Shown: positions 22,330 through 34,375, counted from the first letter of the stretch. The stretch: DNA of 64,000 bases from Mantis religiosa (GCA_030765055.1 CM060947.1:97292936-97356935); one strand, 5' to 3'. Translations and numbers: made by a program. Notes: generated by a model from the sequence alone, not told the origin.

Positions 22330-24560
22330 AGGTAGCTCTGGACCCGAGAGACAAGGAGAAGACCGCATTCTTGACAGGCCAAGTGCTTTGGCAGTTCACA
22401 GTTATGCCCTTTGGCCGCCGCAACGCACCAACTATTTTCCAACGCCTCATGGAGTCAGTGATGGGAGCACTGACTTATGACGCCTGCCTGCTATACCTAG
22501 AGACATCATCATCGTCGGTAAAACTTTCGAAGACCATCTCGAGAATCTGAGCAAGGTGCTACAGAGGTTGCAGGCGACCAACCTGAAGCTGAACGCGAAG
22601 AAGTACCAGCTCTTCCGCAAGTAAGTTAACTACATAGGCCACATAGTCTCACCAACCGGAGTGGCCACAGACCCGGAGAAGACACAGGCCGTGAGAGATT
22701 AGCTTTGGCCGAAGGATAAGAGAGAATTGCGCAGTTTCCTAAGGCTGTGCAGTTATTACCGCCGTTTCATAAAGGGGTTCTCAAACATCGCCAAGCCCCT
22801 CACCCGCCTGATAGAGAAACACAGACTTTATGTGTAGACGGATGACGCCGAAGACGCTTTCCAGCGGCTGAAGAAGACACTGTGTGGTGCTCCTACTCTG
22901 GGATTTCCACAACCAGGCGGCACCTTCATTGTGGACACCGACGCCAGCGACCATTGCATTGGAGGCGTCCTATCGCAAGTCCAGGACGGCCACGTGCGGG
23001 TCCAAGGCAGAGAACTACTGCGTCACCCGACGAGAGTTACTGGCGGTAGTAAAGACCTTGGAGCACTTCCACAAGTACCTGCAAGGTCAGTCATTCCACC
23101 TGAGGACTGACCACTCCGCCCTCACCTGGCTATTGAGCTTTAGGAACCTGGGAGCCAGACAGCACGTTGGGTCCAGAGGCTGCAGGAGTACGACTTCACC
23201 TCTGAATATCGTAGGGGGAAGAGCTACGGCAACGCAGACGCTATGTCCCGAAGACCCTGTCCAGAAGAGTGCCACCAGTGCACAAGAGTGGAAGAAAAGG
23301 AGCGTGCCGCAGCTGTTCGAGTGGTCACGGCAGTGCCTGCGGATGGCTGGGATAGCGCAGGTCTGAGGAGGGAGCAGCTGGCGGACGCCAACTGGGGCCA
23401 CTCTTGGGGGAAGTGGAGGCAGGGACAAGACCAACCTGGGAGGACATCACACGGAGGAGCGCCACCTACAAGTCGCACTGGGCCCAATGGGACTCACTGA
23501 AGACAAGATATGGCGTGCTGTTCCGGGTATGGAAATAACCCGATGGCAAGACACAGGGAACAATTGGTGCTTCCCCGAAGTAAGGTCCCGGAAGTCTTGA
23601 AGGAAGTGCACGCCGGTACTTCAGGAGGAGTGAGCTCCGAGCAGACGCTGAGAGATGGCGTCTTCAATGTCACGTGTGCGCGGCGAGTCACGGCCCCCAG
23701 ACTAGGAGCCGGGGTCGCATGCAGCAGTACAGCGTTGGAGCGCCATTCGAACGGATCGCCGTCGACATAGCTGGACCTAATGGTGGTCGTGGACTAGTTC
23801 AAGTGGCCGGAGGTGTATGCTATCCCGAACCAAGAGGCAAAGACAATCACAGACTGCCTCGTAGAACAAGTGTTCTGCCGATTTGGTGTGCCATTAGAAT
23901 TCCACAGCGACCAGGGCACCAATTTTGAATCCAACCTGATGAAGGAGGCACTGGAAAGACTTGGGGTGAACAAGACCCGCACCACACCCCTACATCCACA
24001 GTCGGACGGCGTGGTGGAGAGATACATCGAGACTTAAGAGCATCTGAGGAAGGTCGTGGCCAGCCATCAGCGAGACTGGGAGGCGAAGGTGCCACTGTTC
24101 TTACTGGCCTACCGCTCGTCAATACACGACACGACTGTGATGACGACAGCCAGCTTAATGTCCGACCGAGAGTTACGCCTCCCTTGTGACCTGGCCTTTG
24201 GGAGCCCCTCGGACGCAAAACAGCCAGCAACTGAATATGTGGAGAACCTGGTGGACCATCTCCACGACATGCATGTGATGGCTCGTCAGAACATCCAGAA
24301 GGCGAGAGGCCGGATGAAGACCCGATACGACAGGCAAGCCAACAGCCAAGGGTTCCAGCAGGGTGACCTAGTCTGGATGTACCATCCTACCCGGACCAAG
24401 GGAAGCTGCCGGTAACTTCAACAGCCGTGGCAAGGACCGTACTAGGTGGTGAAGAGGATTAACGACGTGGTGTACCGCATCCAGAAGGTGCCCCGACGGA
24501 ATTGATGGTGATACACCTGGATCGTCTGGCCCGCTACGATGGTGCTGTTCGGGACGACCA
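22330..24560 (+). pseudogene. Gypsy pol: reverse transcriptase, RNase H, integrase
   Basis: The fingers region of RT is deleted: the sequence passes from protease directly to DPRDKEKTAFLTG and FTVMPFG. The YLDD box is broken by a lost base near 22498 (CTAGAGACATCATC). Then come NLKLNAKKYQLFRK, YIGHIVSPTGV, YYRRFIKGFS and the RNase H motifs FIVDTDASDHCIGG, RRELLAVVKTLEHF and LRTDHSALTWL (22880-23140). Integrase: VLKEVHAG (zinc-binding part), VGAPFERIAVDIAGP, FHSDQGTNFES and PLHPQSDGVVER (about 23590-24030), with DDE residues recognisable but in different frames. In-frame stops and frameshifts are frequent. Confidence 0.85.
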
Positions 24561-25130
24561 GCCTTGAGAAGGGAGAAGTGACGCGGCGACGCGCACAAAA
24601 GGTTCACTAGTTACAATATTATACAAATCATGTTGAAGGATTTGTATCAATAGTAAACGAACTGGACGAAAAGGATGATCCTGCAGTTGAGGCTATTCAG
24701 AATTTAGTGCATGATGCTAATTTAAAATGTGATTTGGCCGTCACATAGTCCAATTTTTATTTTTTGATACATTTAATAAACAGACCATAACTGTCGTTGA
24801 TTAATGACGTAATTTAGTGAAAAAATATTTTTTTGAAAAACAATCTGAAGTTCAAAAGTAAAAGTTGTAAGAAACAAAATTCGGGCTTTGAGAACTCTCA
24901 ATAAGGTGGTTCAAATTTTGAAAGGCGACAACATAAGTGAACTTGAAAACATATCCATTAGTTTTATTCACCTCTTCACGTACGCAACGTGGCATCGTGT
25001 GAAGCGAAATGTTCCTTTTCTCAATATAAGTTATTGGTTAAAGAAAATAGGCAAAGATGTATGATGCACAAGCTGAAGATATAATTTGTTCTGCACTGTA
25101 GTTCGAACTACAAAATCTGATTTCTAGCTA

Positions 25131-25442
25131 CAGTAATAAGTTCCAATATTGATCACTCTACATGTTTTCTTGAATCTTATTCTAATTGTTTTTTTTAAAT
25201 GTTTTTCAGTTTTGGGACTTGTTTAAATTATTACTATATAAAATTAAATATACAAAAGTGCTTTAATACATAAAAAAACGGGGTCTACTTATTATTATAG
25301 ATATACACTTCGATTACATGCCATAACTGGAATATAATAATACATACAGGTAGCAAAGGGACATATAAAATAGTATTTATGCTGGATTTTGTTAGAAAAG
25401 GTTAAATATTTATAGCCTAAAATACATACAAACGAAATATAA

Positions 25443-25508
<66 letters not shown>

Positions 25509-26560
25509 ATGTCTTTGCTTCGAAACGGCGTTTGTAGCCTAACCTTGAGGTGGAAGAAGAAACTATACGGTGTAAATGATTGATTTAGCCACAAAATGGC
25601 AATGTTGCCGACCGTTTCTAGTCAGCTTTACCATACAATGGCCTACCAGTGCTCATTTGCTCTATCTTGATCAGCCAGGAGCCAGGAGGCTATGCAGAGC
25701 TTATGTGAGAGCCGTGGTTGTGAAAATACATTATGTATATTTGTTATGTATTCCAAGTCCAAGTCGTATACTGACAGGCTGTTAACAGCCAGAAGGTTTT
25801 TGCTGCGTACCCACCCAGGTTTTGGGTCTGACCGCAGGTTGATAATTGTGATATTTACAGGATGATGTGGTATTTTTTGTTGAGGTAGCTTTTTGCTCCT
25901 CTTTAATTTTGTACAGGATGCCAAACCGCTTTTTTGAGGGTGCTTTTTTTGTTATGTATTAAATTATATACTCTCAATAAAAGCCACGTAAAAGCTTTAG
26001 GAACTATCACAGGGAACTATACTTAAACCACAGATATAAGGCATGAATCTGCTTATGGAATTTTAAGGTTGGCTACTATGTGTGATAATATCGTGTAATT
26101 ATATTTTGGTTAGGTTGTCTGCTACGATGTAAATAGAAGATAAGTGTAATGGATTTTGCCTCGTTAAGAAATGTAAATATATAAATAATGTGTATATATA
26201 ATTCAGTTAGGTTTTGTTTTTTGCTTATTGTTTTATCTAAGTGAATACTGATGTGACGGGAACTACTACTCGTTTTGTCATAGTGAATAGGTTATGTTTC
26301 CCATATAATGTGCGGTGGGCAATTCTAAAATGAGCTTGGAAATGCCGAAGTAGGTTATTCATTTTTAAAATTGTGGTGGTGCAGTTTATTATTATTATTA
26401 ATATTATCATTATTATTATTTATAATACTCTGCAGAAAGGCAATAGAAAAGTCGTGGATCTACATGCAAACGCTAGAACATACAAGAGCACATCAATGTA
26501 AAGACCATCGTAGCAAAAGAGGCATACCTATGACATTTTGATGCTTATTGAAGTGGGGAA
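25131..26560. other. Intergenic AT-rich sequence
   Basis: No recognised gene. Contains the AT microsatellite at 25445-25505 and a short ATT-rich tract near 26385-26425. A minus-strand 93-codon frame at 25643-25924 is open but unmatched; it may be a dispersed repeat. Confidence 0.45.
25445..25505. repeat. (AT)n microsatellite
   Basis: 61 bp of uninterrupted AT. Confidence 0.97.
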
Positions 26561-26567
26561 ATGCCAC

Positions 26568-26900
26568 TTACATACTTTTTTTCCCAGGAGTTTCTAATTT
26601 AGACCCCGATGCCTGACTTTCTTCTTTAAAATACTTTTCTTTCCCAATCTTAACCACAGTGTTCTTACTGATACCTACAGCACGTGAAGTCCTATCAAGC
26701 AACTTAGAGAATGGACTAATAGGCTTCCCTTTCAATTTTTCCTCTTCTAAGCATTCTCTCATGGAGCATATTACTCGTATTTCCCGTGCCAGTCCTTTAA
26801 TTGGAATACCTTTACCAAATGTAGTTTTATTTGGTTCCCGAGCACGTTCAGGTTTTTACTTGTCACTATTTTTATACATAATTAAACTCATTAAAACACA
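26568..26900 (-). pseudogene. N-terminal fragment of a DDE transposase (helix-turn-helix part)
   Basis: The minus-strand frame includes ISPFSKLLDRTSRAVGISK, NTVVKIGKEK and LETPGKKSM, preceded by GKGIPIKGLAREI. The RTSRAVGISKNTVVKI stretch is a helix-turn-helix, and the TPGKK segment resembles the linker in IS630/Tc1-type DDE transposases common in insects. The catalytic domain is absent. Assignment is by motif resemblance only. Confidence 0.5.
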
Positions 26901-26936
26901 ATTACAAACGATCACAACACGTGCAGAGATACACAA

Positions 26937-26938
<2 letters not shown>

Positions 26939-26980
<42 letters not shown>
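26939..26980. repeat. (CA)n microsatellite
   Basis: 42 bp of uninterrupted CA. Confidence 0.97.
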
Positions 26981-26982
<2 letters not shown>

Positions 26983-27359
26983 AACCAAGGGAAATTGTCA
27001 CAAAATGCAAAGGATCTTGCCAGTACAGGATCTCTAACTGTTGTAGCCTTATTAACAGCAGCATATAGGCATTCTGTTTACTCAGCGTTATCAGAAGAGA
27101 AACAAAAACCAAGGTATTGTGTTTATTGCAGCGTTTGCTTAACTCGCTCACCCGCAGGTCATGCTATGAGCACGTGTTAGAATATTGGCAACCAAGGTTT
27201 AGCGTCTAACATTGTCATGGAAATGGCTCAACTCTAATTGGTCCTTCTAATGGTTACTATGACAACCGTTATGACGTACTCATCCCCTCCCATTTATTTA
27301 CAACGTTTTCCAATGTGCCTACTAACTGTCAATCACATTCTAGTTTGGCGACCAGTATA

Positions 27360-27538
27360 GTACCACTTACAATGGTGTTAGGGGATTCTTGTTCCTTTAT
27401 CCCTTAAGGTCGGGCCTGAGGAACCGAAGCTTTGGATCCGATAGAGAACCAGGATGGGATCAGCCCGATGCCTGGTGTGAGGGTGAAGGGGAAATGGATG
27501 ATAGAATGAAGATCAGGTCTTGCAATCACTGCACTGTA

Positions 27539-27569
<31 letters not shown>

Positions 27570-27570
27570 G
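27360..27570 (-). repeat. SINE family T, 3' fragment
   Basis: Matches the 2273-2420 copy in minus orientation (GTTAGGGGATTCTTGTTCCT, GAACCAGGATGG, ATGCCTGGTGTGAGGGTGAA). It is truncated before the tRNA head and followed by a 28-bp T run (27542-27569). Confidence 0.75.
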
Positions 27571-27841
27571 ACTCTGGAAGAGATAGAAACCTAAAGTATC
27601 CAGATGTAATACTCACACACGATATGTATTCCGTGACATCCATAAAGAAACAAATGCTGTCAATTCTGATGAGTTTTCAGTTGGCAGCCATATCCTTCGT
27701 ATCCTTTGAAGACACCGGGAGTGTATTAAGTTAGGCCGACGTTGTTTTCAATCATATTATAAACTGTGTTTTCCTGGTATATTTTAAGACCCTACGATCT
27801 TTTCAAGTATTTAACCTGTATCACTAATAAGTATGCTTTTT

Positions 27842-28115
27842 AATGCCTCGGTGGTTGCACCGTGGCTGAGTGGTTAGACTGCTCGATTCACACCAGGGCA
27901 GCCCAGGTTCGATCCCAGACGACCACAAAGTGAGATTTATGGTGGACAAGATGGCTGGGGCGAATTTCCTCCGGGTGCTGCAGTTTCCCAAGCCTTCTCA
28001 TTCCACCGGTGTCTCATCTTCATCTCATGTATCATCAGTGTCACCACCTGTGGTGCCGCATGTGGTAAAAGTGGATGCTAAACACAGTGTAACTTATTTA
28101 TTAATGCCTTGATTT
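27842..28115 (+). repeat. SINE family T, plus copy
   Basis: tRNA-like head GTGGCTGAGTGGTTAG (A box) and GGTTCGATCCCAG (B box), followed by CAAAGTGAGATTTATGGTGG, shared with the 2273-2610 copy. The 3' half differs from that copy, so this may be a second subfamily with the same head. Confidence 0.78.
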
Positions 28116-28829
28116 GATGTTTAGTCTGCTAATGCATCGTCGCTGCTGCTACGTCCTTTCATGGCGATCGCAGCTACATCCAACTGATCGGTGTAACGGG
28201 GGCCTTGCGATAAACAGAATTTCTTTATGTGATGTTATTTGATATTCTCTTAATCATTTCGGCGATATTTTGTAGTAAAAGTTTTAATGGTAATCTTGAT
28301 TATCAATATAGTCTGTAGGAGTATATAATTCTGCAATTAATACTTAAATAATTAGGATATTTAGCATATATTTATTTTTAAGATTTTTAATTATGGTTCT
28401 AGCTCAGATACATCTTATACCAATTAATTTGATATATTTTGTACATATATGTATAGTAGATGCTTATTATCCACATTATGTTGCTTACCCACTTCACTTT
28501 CATCACATACAAAATTTCCACTTGATTTTAGGTTTTTGAATTCGTGATAATACACTGAAAGAATCTGTTTTAAGTTACAATTACTCAAAAAAGTACTCAT
28601 CTAACTACTTGTTTGAAATTGAAGCGTAAACAAATATAAACATAAAAATTTAAGACATAGACTAGCTGCTAGTTTATTACATAAAAGGAAAGGATTACAT
28701 ATTAACAAAACATTATCGTAATGAGTATACAAAAAAGAAACAAAATCAAACATCTGACATCTCTTTTAAATAAATATTTGTCTCCACCACATGAACTAAG
28801 GTATTCACTTATGGTATCTGTTTAATATT
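28116..28829. other. Non-coding, nothing recognised
   Basis: AT-rich. It could contain the missing first exon of TIM10B (expected to be only a few codons), but no convincing ATG plus splice donor was found. Confidence 0.35.
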
Positions 28830-29500
28830 TAGTGGGCCCTCCTTTCCTCTTGAGTATCTCATGCAACCAACGAGATTTTCTATCATTTCCCCAGAATTTT
28901 CTTCCACTTCCATCTACACCCTCTTCAAATCATTCTTATTTAATATCCTGTGTTTCTGCAGATTATTTTCAGAATGTACCATGCATGGGATTGATACTCA
29001 ATATCATTGTGACCGCAGAGTTGTTCTCCATTCATTTTGGTGTGTTTCACAGTAAACAGAACTTCATGTTTAGGACTGTAAGTTTGTGTACACTCTTTGT
29101 AAGATGTAACTTAATGTGTCAATATAAGCTTAATGATCCATATTGCTGTCAATAAAGCACAGATTGTTGACACCTTTTACACTCATGCACCCCTATACCA
29201 GCTCATCTCCATCATGTTTGATTGTGGTTGTGAGATTTTTCAGTTCTAATTCACTATTTTTCTTTTGCCATATCCTCAGAGTTTTCCCATAATGTATGGA
29301 AATCTTTGCAGCATTCAATTCGGGATCTGTTTTCACATTTCAAAGTCTGACATTTTTCCACTGAAACAAGATTGAAGGTTGACTGTTCTTGGTTTATACT
29401 TGTAACTTTGTGTATCTGGTTCTATTAACTGTAGAGTATTTTTATATTTTTTAAGAGCATCTGACTGCAGTTTGTTTTTTCTTTATTTTTCAATCCGATG
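28830..29500 (-). pseudogene. Tc1-like transposase relic
   Basis: The minus-strand translation shows KHDGDELV.GCMSVKGVNNL and CFIDSNMDH.AYIDTL (about 29060-29215), matching the KHGGGSVMVWGCMSASGVG...IDGIMD.xxY block of Tc1-family transposases, and VSVEKCQTLKCENRS on the N-terminal side. Stops and shifts are frequent. No terminal repeats located. Confidence 0.7.
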
Positions 29501-29769
29501 GCTTTGTGCTCCAAATCACTCAGTAAAAAAAAAAAAAAAAAAAAAAAAAATGAAGAAGCACTTGACTGCAGCACAAGTGCTCCAGCTGAAGGAGGGCAAT
29601 GTTATCAAAAGGTAGTTTTGGCCACATCTGCTTTGCTAGATGAATATTTGTATGGCAGTGGATTTGAGTGACTTTCTTTTTATAAGCAGAAGATAATTTT
29701 GGCAATTTTAAAAAATTGTTAATAAATAGTCATAACATATAAACAGAATACATTGGAAGTTAACTGGTA

Positions 29770-30295
29770 TTAGTATGGGGGTGGCGTGGCAGTAAACTAC
29801 AAGACTTTAGGAGAGCTCTAGGCTCTCACATCTCAGCCATCTGACTTTTTGTCCAGTCCCAGAACTTCAAGTGTTCCAGCTTTGCTTCTTGAATAATCTG
29901 CTGAACTTCATGAACATAAGAGGATTTCTGTGATATCTAGTGGTGACCCCTCAAAGATTTGGAATTCTTTCTCTCCATCGTGTCACAGTGCAGCAATAGG
30001 TGTTTTACAGTTTCATATTCCTAAATACAAAATCTGGTGCCTCTTGAAAGAGTCCCATTCTCTATAGATGCTTCCTGAATTGTCCATGTGCAGTAAGTAA
30101 ACCAACCACTTGATTTAATTTCCTTGTGTTTAATTTCAGAAGGATTTTTGTAAAGGTTGTATTTAGTCCACTGACTAAAAAGTTTTCATCTGCCTCTGTA
30201 GCATACCTTGCATTCAAGATGTCCTGAGTAATATATGTTGTTAAATTTATACCTTTAGGAAACTGCATAAAAGTACCTCTTTTTAAAATCAATCC
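29770..30295 (-). pseudogene. LINE C-terminal relic (post-RNase H region)
   Basis: The minus-strand reading contains LNQVVGLLTAHGQFRKHL and RMGLFQEAPDFVF, matching the VTGLLTGH..LR.HL..MGL segment that follows RNase H in I-group LINEs, then diverged sequence. A 26-bp A run at 29525-29550 lies nearby. No catalytic region remains. Confidence 0.65.
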
Positions 30296-30445
30296 AGAAA
30301 TGATTGTTTGTTTTTATGTAGATAGTATAATTTTATTGTTAGTACAATGAATTAATTTTCTTAGGAATCACATGGAGCTCTTCACTTACCTATATATTGT
30401 TAATGCTAAATATCAAATGTATGTTTCATTATATTTTTTCTTTAG

Positions 30446-30541
30446 TTTAAGGACTTCCTACAACTCTTCAATGTGATGTCAGAGTCCTGCTTTTATCAGT
30501 GTGTACATAGTTTCAACAGACGAGATTTGACAGATGATGAG
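30446..30541 (+). CDS. TIM10B: TIM10B (Tim9b) internal exon, first CX3C motif
   Basis: A 96-nt exon in phase 0 at both ends, bounded by TTTTTTCTTTAG and GTGAGA. It encodes FKDFLQLFNVMSESCFYQC and VHSFNRRDLTDDE. Small Tim proteins are chaperones of the mitochondrial intermembrane space that escort hydrophobic precursors to the TIM22 complex. They fold through two CX3C motifs; CFYQC is the first. The .DFL.L.N..SE.CF..CV..F..RDL pattern is that of the Tim10b/Tim9b branch. The start codon and the few residues before FKDF must lie in an upstream exon I could not locate. Confidence 0.9.
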
Positions 30542-31319
30542 GTGAGAATTAATGCTTTGTAAATATATTCATAACTTACTGCTTAGTGAAATCACATCAT
30601 ATGTAACTTTTAAGTCAGAATTCAACACACTGTCAAATGTCAAAAAAATTTTCATGTGTGAAAGAAGAAAGAAAATGTATATGAAAATTAGCTCTATGTA
30701 AGTTTAATTTAGATATGTCTATTAATTCTTCTTTCAGTTCATCATCTCTTAGCTAAGATTTGAAAGGTGTATCACTCTTGGAAACTTAAATGTCATTGCT
30801 TAGGCTTTGATTTTTTTTTTTATAGCAGTTCATGTCCTGACCTACCATAATGAGATACTTGATTTTCTCATACTATTTTATGTATCCTTATTAATCCTAT
30901 TTGAGTTATTTTGAGATATAGTATCTTGATTTTATTACTCAATATATTTAAAAGTTATAAGCAAGCTTAACTAGAAGCCCAGTAAATTCAAAGTATACAG
31001 CATTAATAGCCACCCTGTAAGGAAACAGTGTCTCAAAATAATCTAAGATTAAATGGAATGCATGATTAAGATGAAAAAGTTTAGTACATGGTTGGATATT
31101 TTGCCATTATGGCTGAGTATGGTATCAGCAGAGAAAGCCGAATATACACAGTCCCAAATCTAGTGGTGGTATTTAATTTTTCAGGACTGATTCAGTGTAT
31201 GTTTTAGGTTTATGTCAGTTGTTCATTACCTAAACCAAGATATGTTAAATTTCTGCAGTAAACAGAATAATATGAGAAAGGGAAAATGTTTATAGGCAAT
31301 CCAAGGAAATCCTCCACTC

Positions 31320-32040
31320 TAGATTATCCTTTACATGGAACTGTTTTTGAAAATTTTGATTTTCTCAAAAATGGTTCTAATGACTTTGATTAAAGTCATT
31401 AAGACTTTCATGACACAAAATATATATCTGAATTTTCTGGAGAGACTTTAAAGGTTCTCTTTATTCTGGATGATTTTTGTATGTCAGATAAACTGGGATT
31501 CGAACCACGGATCTTCAGCTCTACACATGGCTGCTCTATCACCCTTGTGGTCTGTTGGAGAAATATGAATCAGGTGGAGAATTTAATGTTATACTGGCAT
31601 GTTGCCATGGTATCTCAGTTACAGAGCAACGGCACATAGAGTGGAAAATCTATGTTCAAATCCCAGCTATAGCATTGAATTTTTCAGTTCAGATTTTAAT
31701 CTTCAACGTTTAACTACACACGGTTTGTATGTGTTGAGCACTCTCCTATCACTGATTGCCTTTATAAATGGAAAACTATAATGAAGAGAAAAAACAAACT
31801 TGAATTTAAGTTCAGCATGTTACGAGGATGTGGCATAAAGATTGTGAAGAAAACGCCTCATCCCATGCTATCTTTAACATGGAATATTGTTTAAAATTTT
31901 GATTTTCTCAAAAATGGCTATTAACATTTTGTTTAAAATACCATGAATGTATATTTTCATGACAAATGAAATGCATTCTTGAATTTTTCTGGGAATGTCC
32001 TCAGAAGTACTCTTCATTTCTGTAAGAGAGACAGCTTTAC
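31320..32040 (+). repeat. Two copies of an unclassified dispersed repeat
   Basis: 31330-31480 and 31870-32040 share ATTTTGATTTTCTCAAAAAT, a TTTTCATGACA-type segment and a TGAATTTTTCTGG-type segment. A third copy lies inverted at 15350-15465. No ends, tRNA head or coding capacity are visible. Confidence 0.6.
31490..31720. repeat. Degraded tRNA-element fragments
   Basis: A minus-oriented piece (GGGATTCGAACCACGGATCT) is followed by a plus-oriented piece with GTTCAAATCCCAGC and GCATTGAATTTTTCAG. Both recall the family A core but are strongly diverged. Confidence 0.55.
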
Positions 32041-33967
32041 GGAAAAAAGTTGATTTTGTTAAAACAATTTTTTTAGTGAACCATCTCCAAGATATTCTTT
32101 ATTATTTGTCTGAAAACTGCAATATTTATGCAATTTTTAAATGGGAGATCATTATTAATTTTTAATCTCTTGGCCATGCAGAGAAAATAGAATGCTAAAG
32201 GCATCACATAGCAACCAACTCTTAAAGATTTGACTATTTGTCAAAGTTTACCGCATTTCCATATTCCCCTTGCACCTGCAATTAGCAGGAAAGTAAATTT
32301 TTTGCGAATGTGCCTCATTCTGTAGCAGGGAACCAAAGCATGACGGCCTGCTAAGGCGCAGGACATTCATGAGAATAGTTTGTACAAAAGTAAAGCAAAT
32401 CATGTGAGTGCAACACGTTAGTTTTATCACCACCACTGTCACCGTTTATATCGTTTACTGCTAATTTGTGTTTTGTAAGGGACTTCATTTGATTTAATAA
32501 AATTTAATTAATTGGTATGTAAAACTACAGTAAAATTTCTTGCTTTTAGTGTATCATATGCCAAATTACTGCACAAATCATCTTCTTAACATCATCAAAA
32601 TTATGTTTGCTTGGAAAATTCCTGAGAAGTTTTCTGTAGTTTCATGAGACGGGTTGTGATCTTCATAGCCTTGAAGATAGATTTGTCTGCTTCCAAGTTA
32701 TATTCATTGAACTTTGTTCAGATGTTATGTTTTTTTTTTTTTTCCAAATATTTATTTCTAATGCGTTAATTTGATTAACTTAATATTGATTTTGTAATTT
32801 TCTTTTAAAAAATAGGATGATACTGCTGACTTGTCCATTTTCTACTTTCTGATTTGACTTGTTTCTTTTTGTTTAACATGTATTCACAGTGTGAGCCGTA
32901 ATCTGAGAAATTTATTTACTTTTTCTTTGTGTATATGATGTATATTTGGTTACATTTTTATCAGAATTTTAATATTATACTTATTTGGTGATGGAGATCT
33001 GGAATTTGTGATAGCTGATATGTGAATCTTTTTTTTTTTTTTTAATTGTAATTTACGTCCTCCAACGTTAAGTCATATTGGACGAATGTGAATCTCTTGA
33101 AGTTCTTATTTACTACAGTGACAGATAATTGGTGATGAATTTTGTGTAAGCCCATTTCGTAAAGTTCTTTTAGCAAGGAAATGTTTAATAAGCAAATAAC
33201 ACAATTAAAAAAAAATGTTATAGGTCTGTCACCATGTTATCTACTATTTTAAAAGGTATAGAAAGATTCATATATTATCCAGGATCCTTACATAAATTCT
33301 AAAGATTTTCAGAAACTACCATATCACCTGCACTAAAGGATAAGTGCAGTACTAAACATGTGAAAAAATCCCCAATTACAGATCTATATTTTTAAGGAAA
33401 AGTCAGGAATTTGGTAGATCCATTGTCCTTTATTGTGAAAACTATACATGGATAAAATTAAAAGAAATACCACATACCTTCCCACTTAAGGAAATTGCTG
33501 AAATGTAATATAAACAAATAAGTCATCAGTGGCATTTCATTTTTGGAAAGAAAAAAGATTATGAAGTCAAAATTAAATCCTAGTTCATAAAACTGTTACA
33601 AAAACAACTAAAGAGCAATGTGTACAAGAGGTAATACATATCAATGTATTTGAATAATGTTAAATGAATTTGAATAAGTTGTAAGAAGATAACTCAAGTA
33701 TGAGGGGCACTATTTATATTTTGAGCCTGATAATTAAAATGAATTAATTTCTGCTTGGAAACAGCTTTATTGTTTTTCAAAATATTCTCCTTTATGATCA
33801 ATACACTTTTGCATTTGTTTGAACCATTTTTCAAAGCATTTATTCCATTCTTATTTAGACACCTTCAAAACATGATTTTTGAAGGCATCAGTAGCTTCTT
33901 CTGCCAACGAAAATTGTTGTTCATGCAATTTACTCCTGATGTTCGGGAACAAAAATAAGTCATTTGG

Positions 33968-34312
33968 TCCCCCCAGGGGCCTACTTCGGTAGGTACGGTT
34001 TTGGCGCACCCGGGGTCCCGAACCAACAGTCTCCCTCGTGTGGGCTCCTCTTTGTGGTTGAGGGAGACGGTCAACAGGCCCACCCACGTGTAGACCGTGC
34101 GTGGAGACCCGTGGAGGTTTTTAGATTCTTGTCTAGTTTAGAGTTTAGGATTTAGTGAACAAAATTTTTAGTAGGTTTTGATTGATGTTTGTTATGTATG
34201 TGTATTTTTTAATAGGTTTTGTTACACTTGTATAGTGTTTAGAAAGTTTTATATCTGGCTTTTGCCATGACTAGTTTTGTAAAGGGCGCTGATGACCACT
34301 GTAGTTGAGCGC

Positions 34313-34370
<58 letters not shown>

Positions 34371-34375
34371 TCATC
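33968..34375 (+). mobile_element. Short retroposon: LINE-like 5' end joined to hairpin 3' end
   Basis: Flanked by the 13-bp duplication ATAAGTCATTTGG (33955-33967 and 34376-34388). The first ~110 bp (CCCCAGGGGCCTACT, GGTAGGTACGG, then GGGCTCCTCTTTGTGGTTGA) match the 5' end of the outer LINE read inwards from about 55900. The 3' end has a GGGCGCT...AGCGCCC hairpin (34284-34314) and an (AT)n tail (34316-34368) ending in ATC repeats. There is no open frame. This looks like an internally deleted LINE derivative mobilised in trans, or a SINE built from LINE ends. Confidence 0.75.

Larger units (their letters stand above)
20314..24606 (+). mobile_element. Ty3/gypsy LTR retrotransposon, degraded
   Basis: Order: 5' LTR, primer-binding site, coiled-coil gag, protease, RT, RNase H, integrase, then a sliver of 3' LTR. 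Gag-protease-RT-RNase H-integrase order defines Ty3/gypsy. The first ~28 bp of the LTR (TGTCGCGG..., ending AAAAGGTTC) recur in diverged form at 24579-24606 after a purine-rich GAAGGGAGAAG stretch, so the 3' LTR starts there and is cut off at once. The region is clearly more GC-rich than its surroundings. It sits inside the hAT relic and is younger than it. Both gag and pol carry stops, shifts and deletions. Confidence 0.88.
19683..25130 (+). mobile_element. hAT transposon (ZMYM1-like transposase), split by a gypsy element
   Basis: Left part 19683-20313 reads FSSLTVEEKVQLKTLGKPMPEYL, then CDWICGCEILKSFFYLCVLF, LKHLTEKINKHEHAVHH and, after frame breaks, KNRHILKRLISCVKFCAVLEL, YRGLMDYTGEL and MKEHLETAS. 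This is the TTF-type zinc-finger N-terminus of the hAT transposases annotated in insects as zinc finger MYM-type 1-like. After the gypsy insertion, 24630-24750 continues EGFVSIVNELDEKDDPAVEA and IQNLVHDANLKCDLAV, typical of the later part of the same protein. Many shifts and stops make it defunct. Outer ends and terminal repeats were not located. Confidence 0.75.
30542..33700 (+). other. TIM10B intron, left part
   Basis: AT-rich intron. It holds two related dispersed-repeat copies (about 31320-31480 and 31860-32040), a degraded tRNA-element around 31490-31720 and a scrap of SINE family V near 33055-33085 (CGTCCTCCAACGTTAAGTCA). I see no coding sequence. Confidence 0.55.

Noticed and set aside
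26659..27180. 173-codon plus-strand frame through the CA repeat
   Set aside because: The coding signal (helix-turn-helix, TPGKK) is on the minus strand; this frame only crosses it and the microsatellite.
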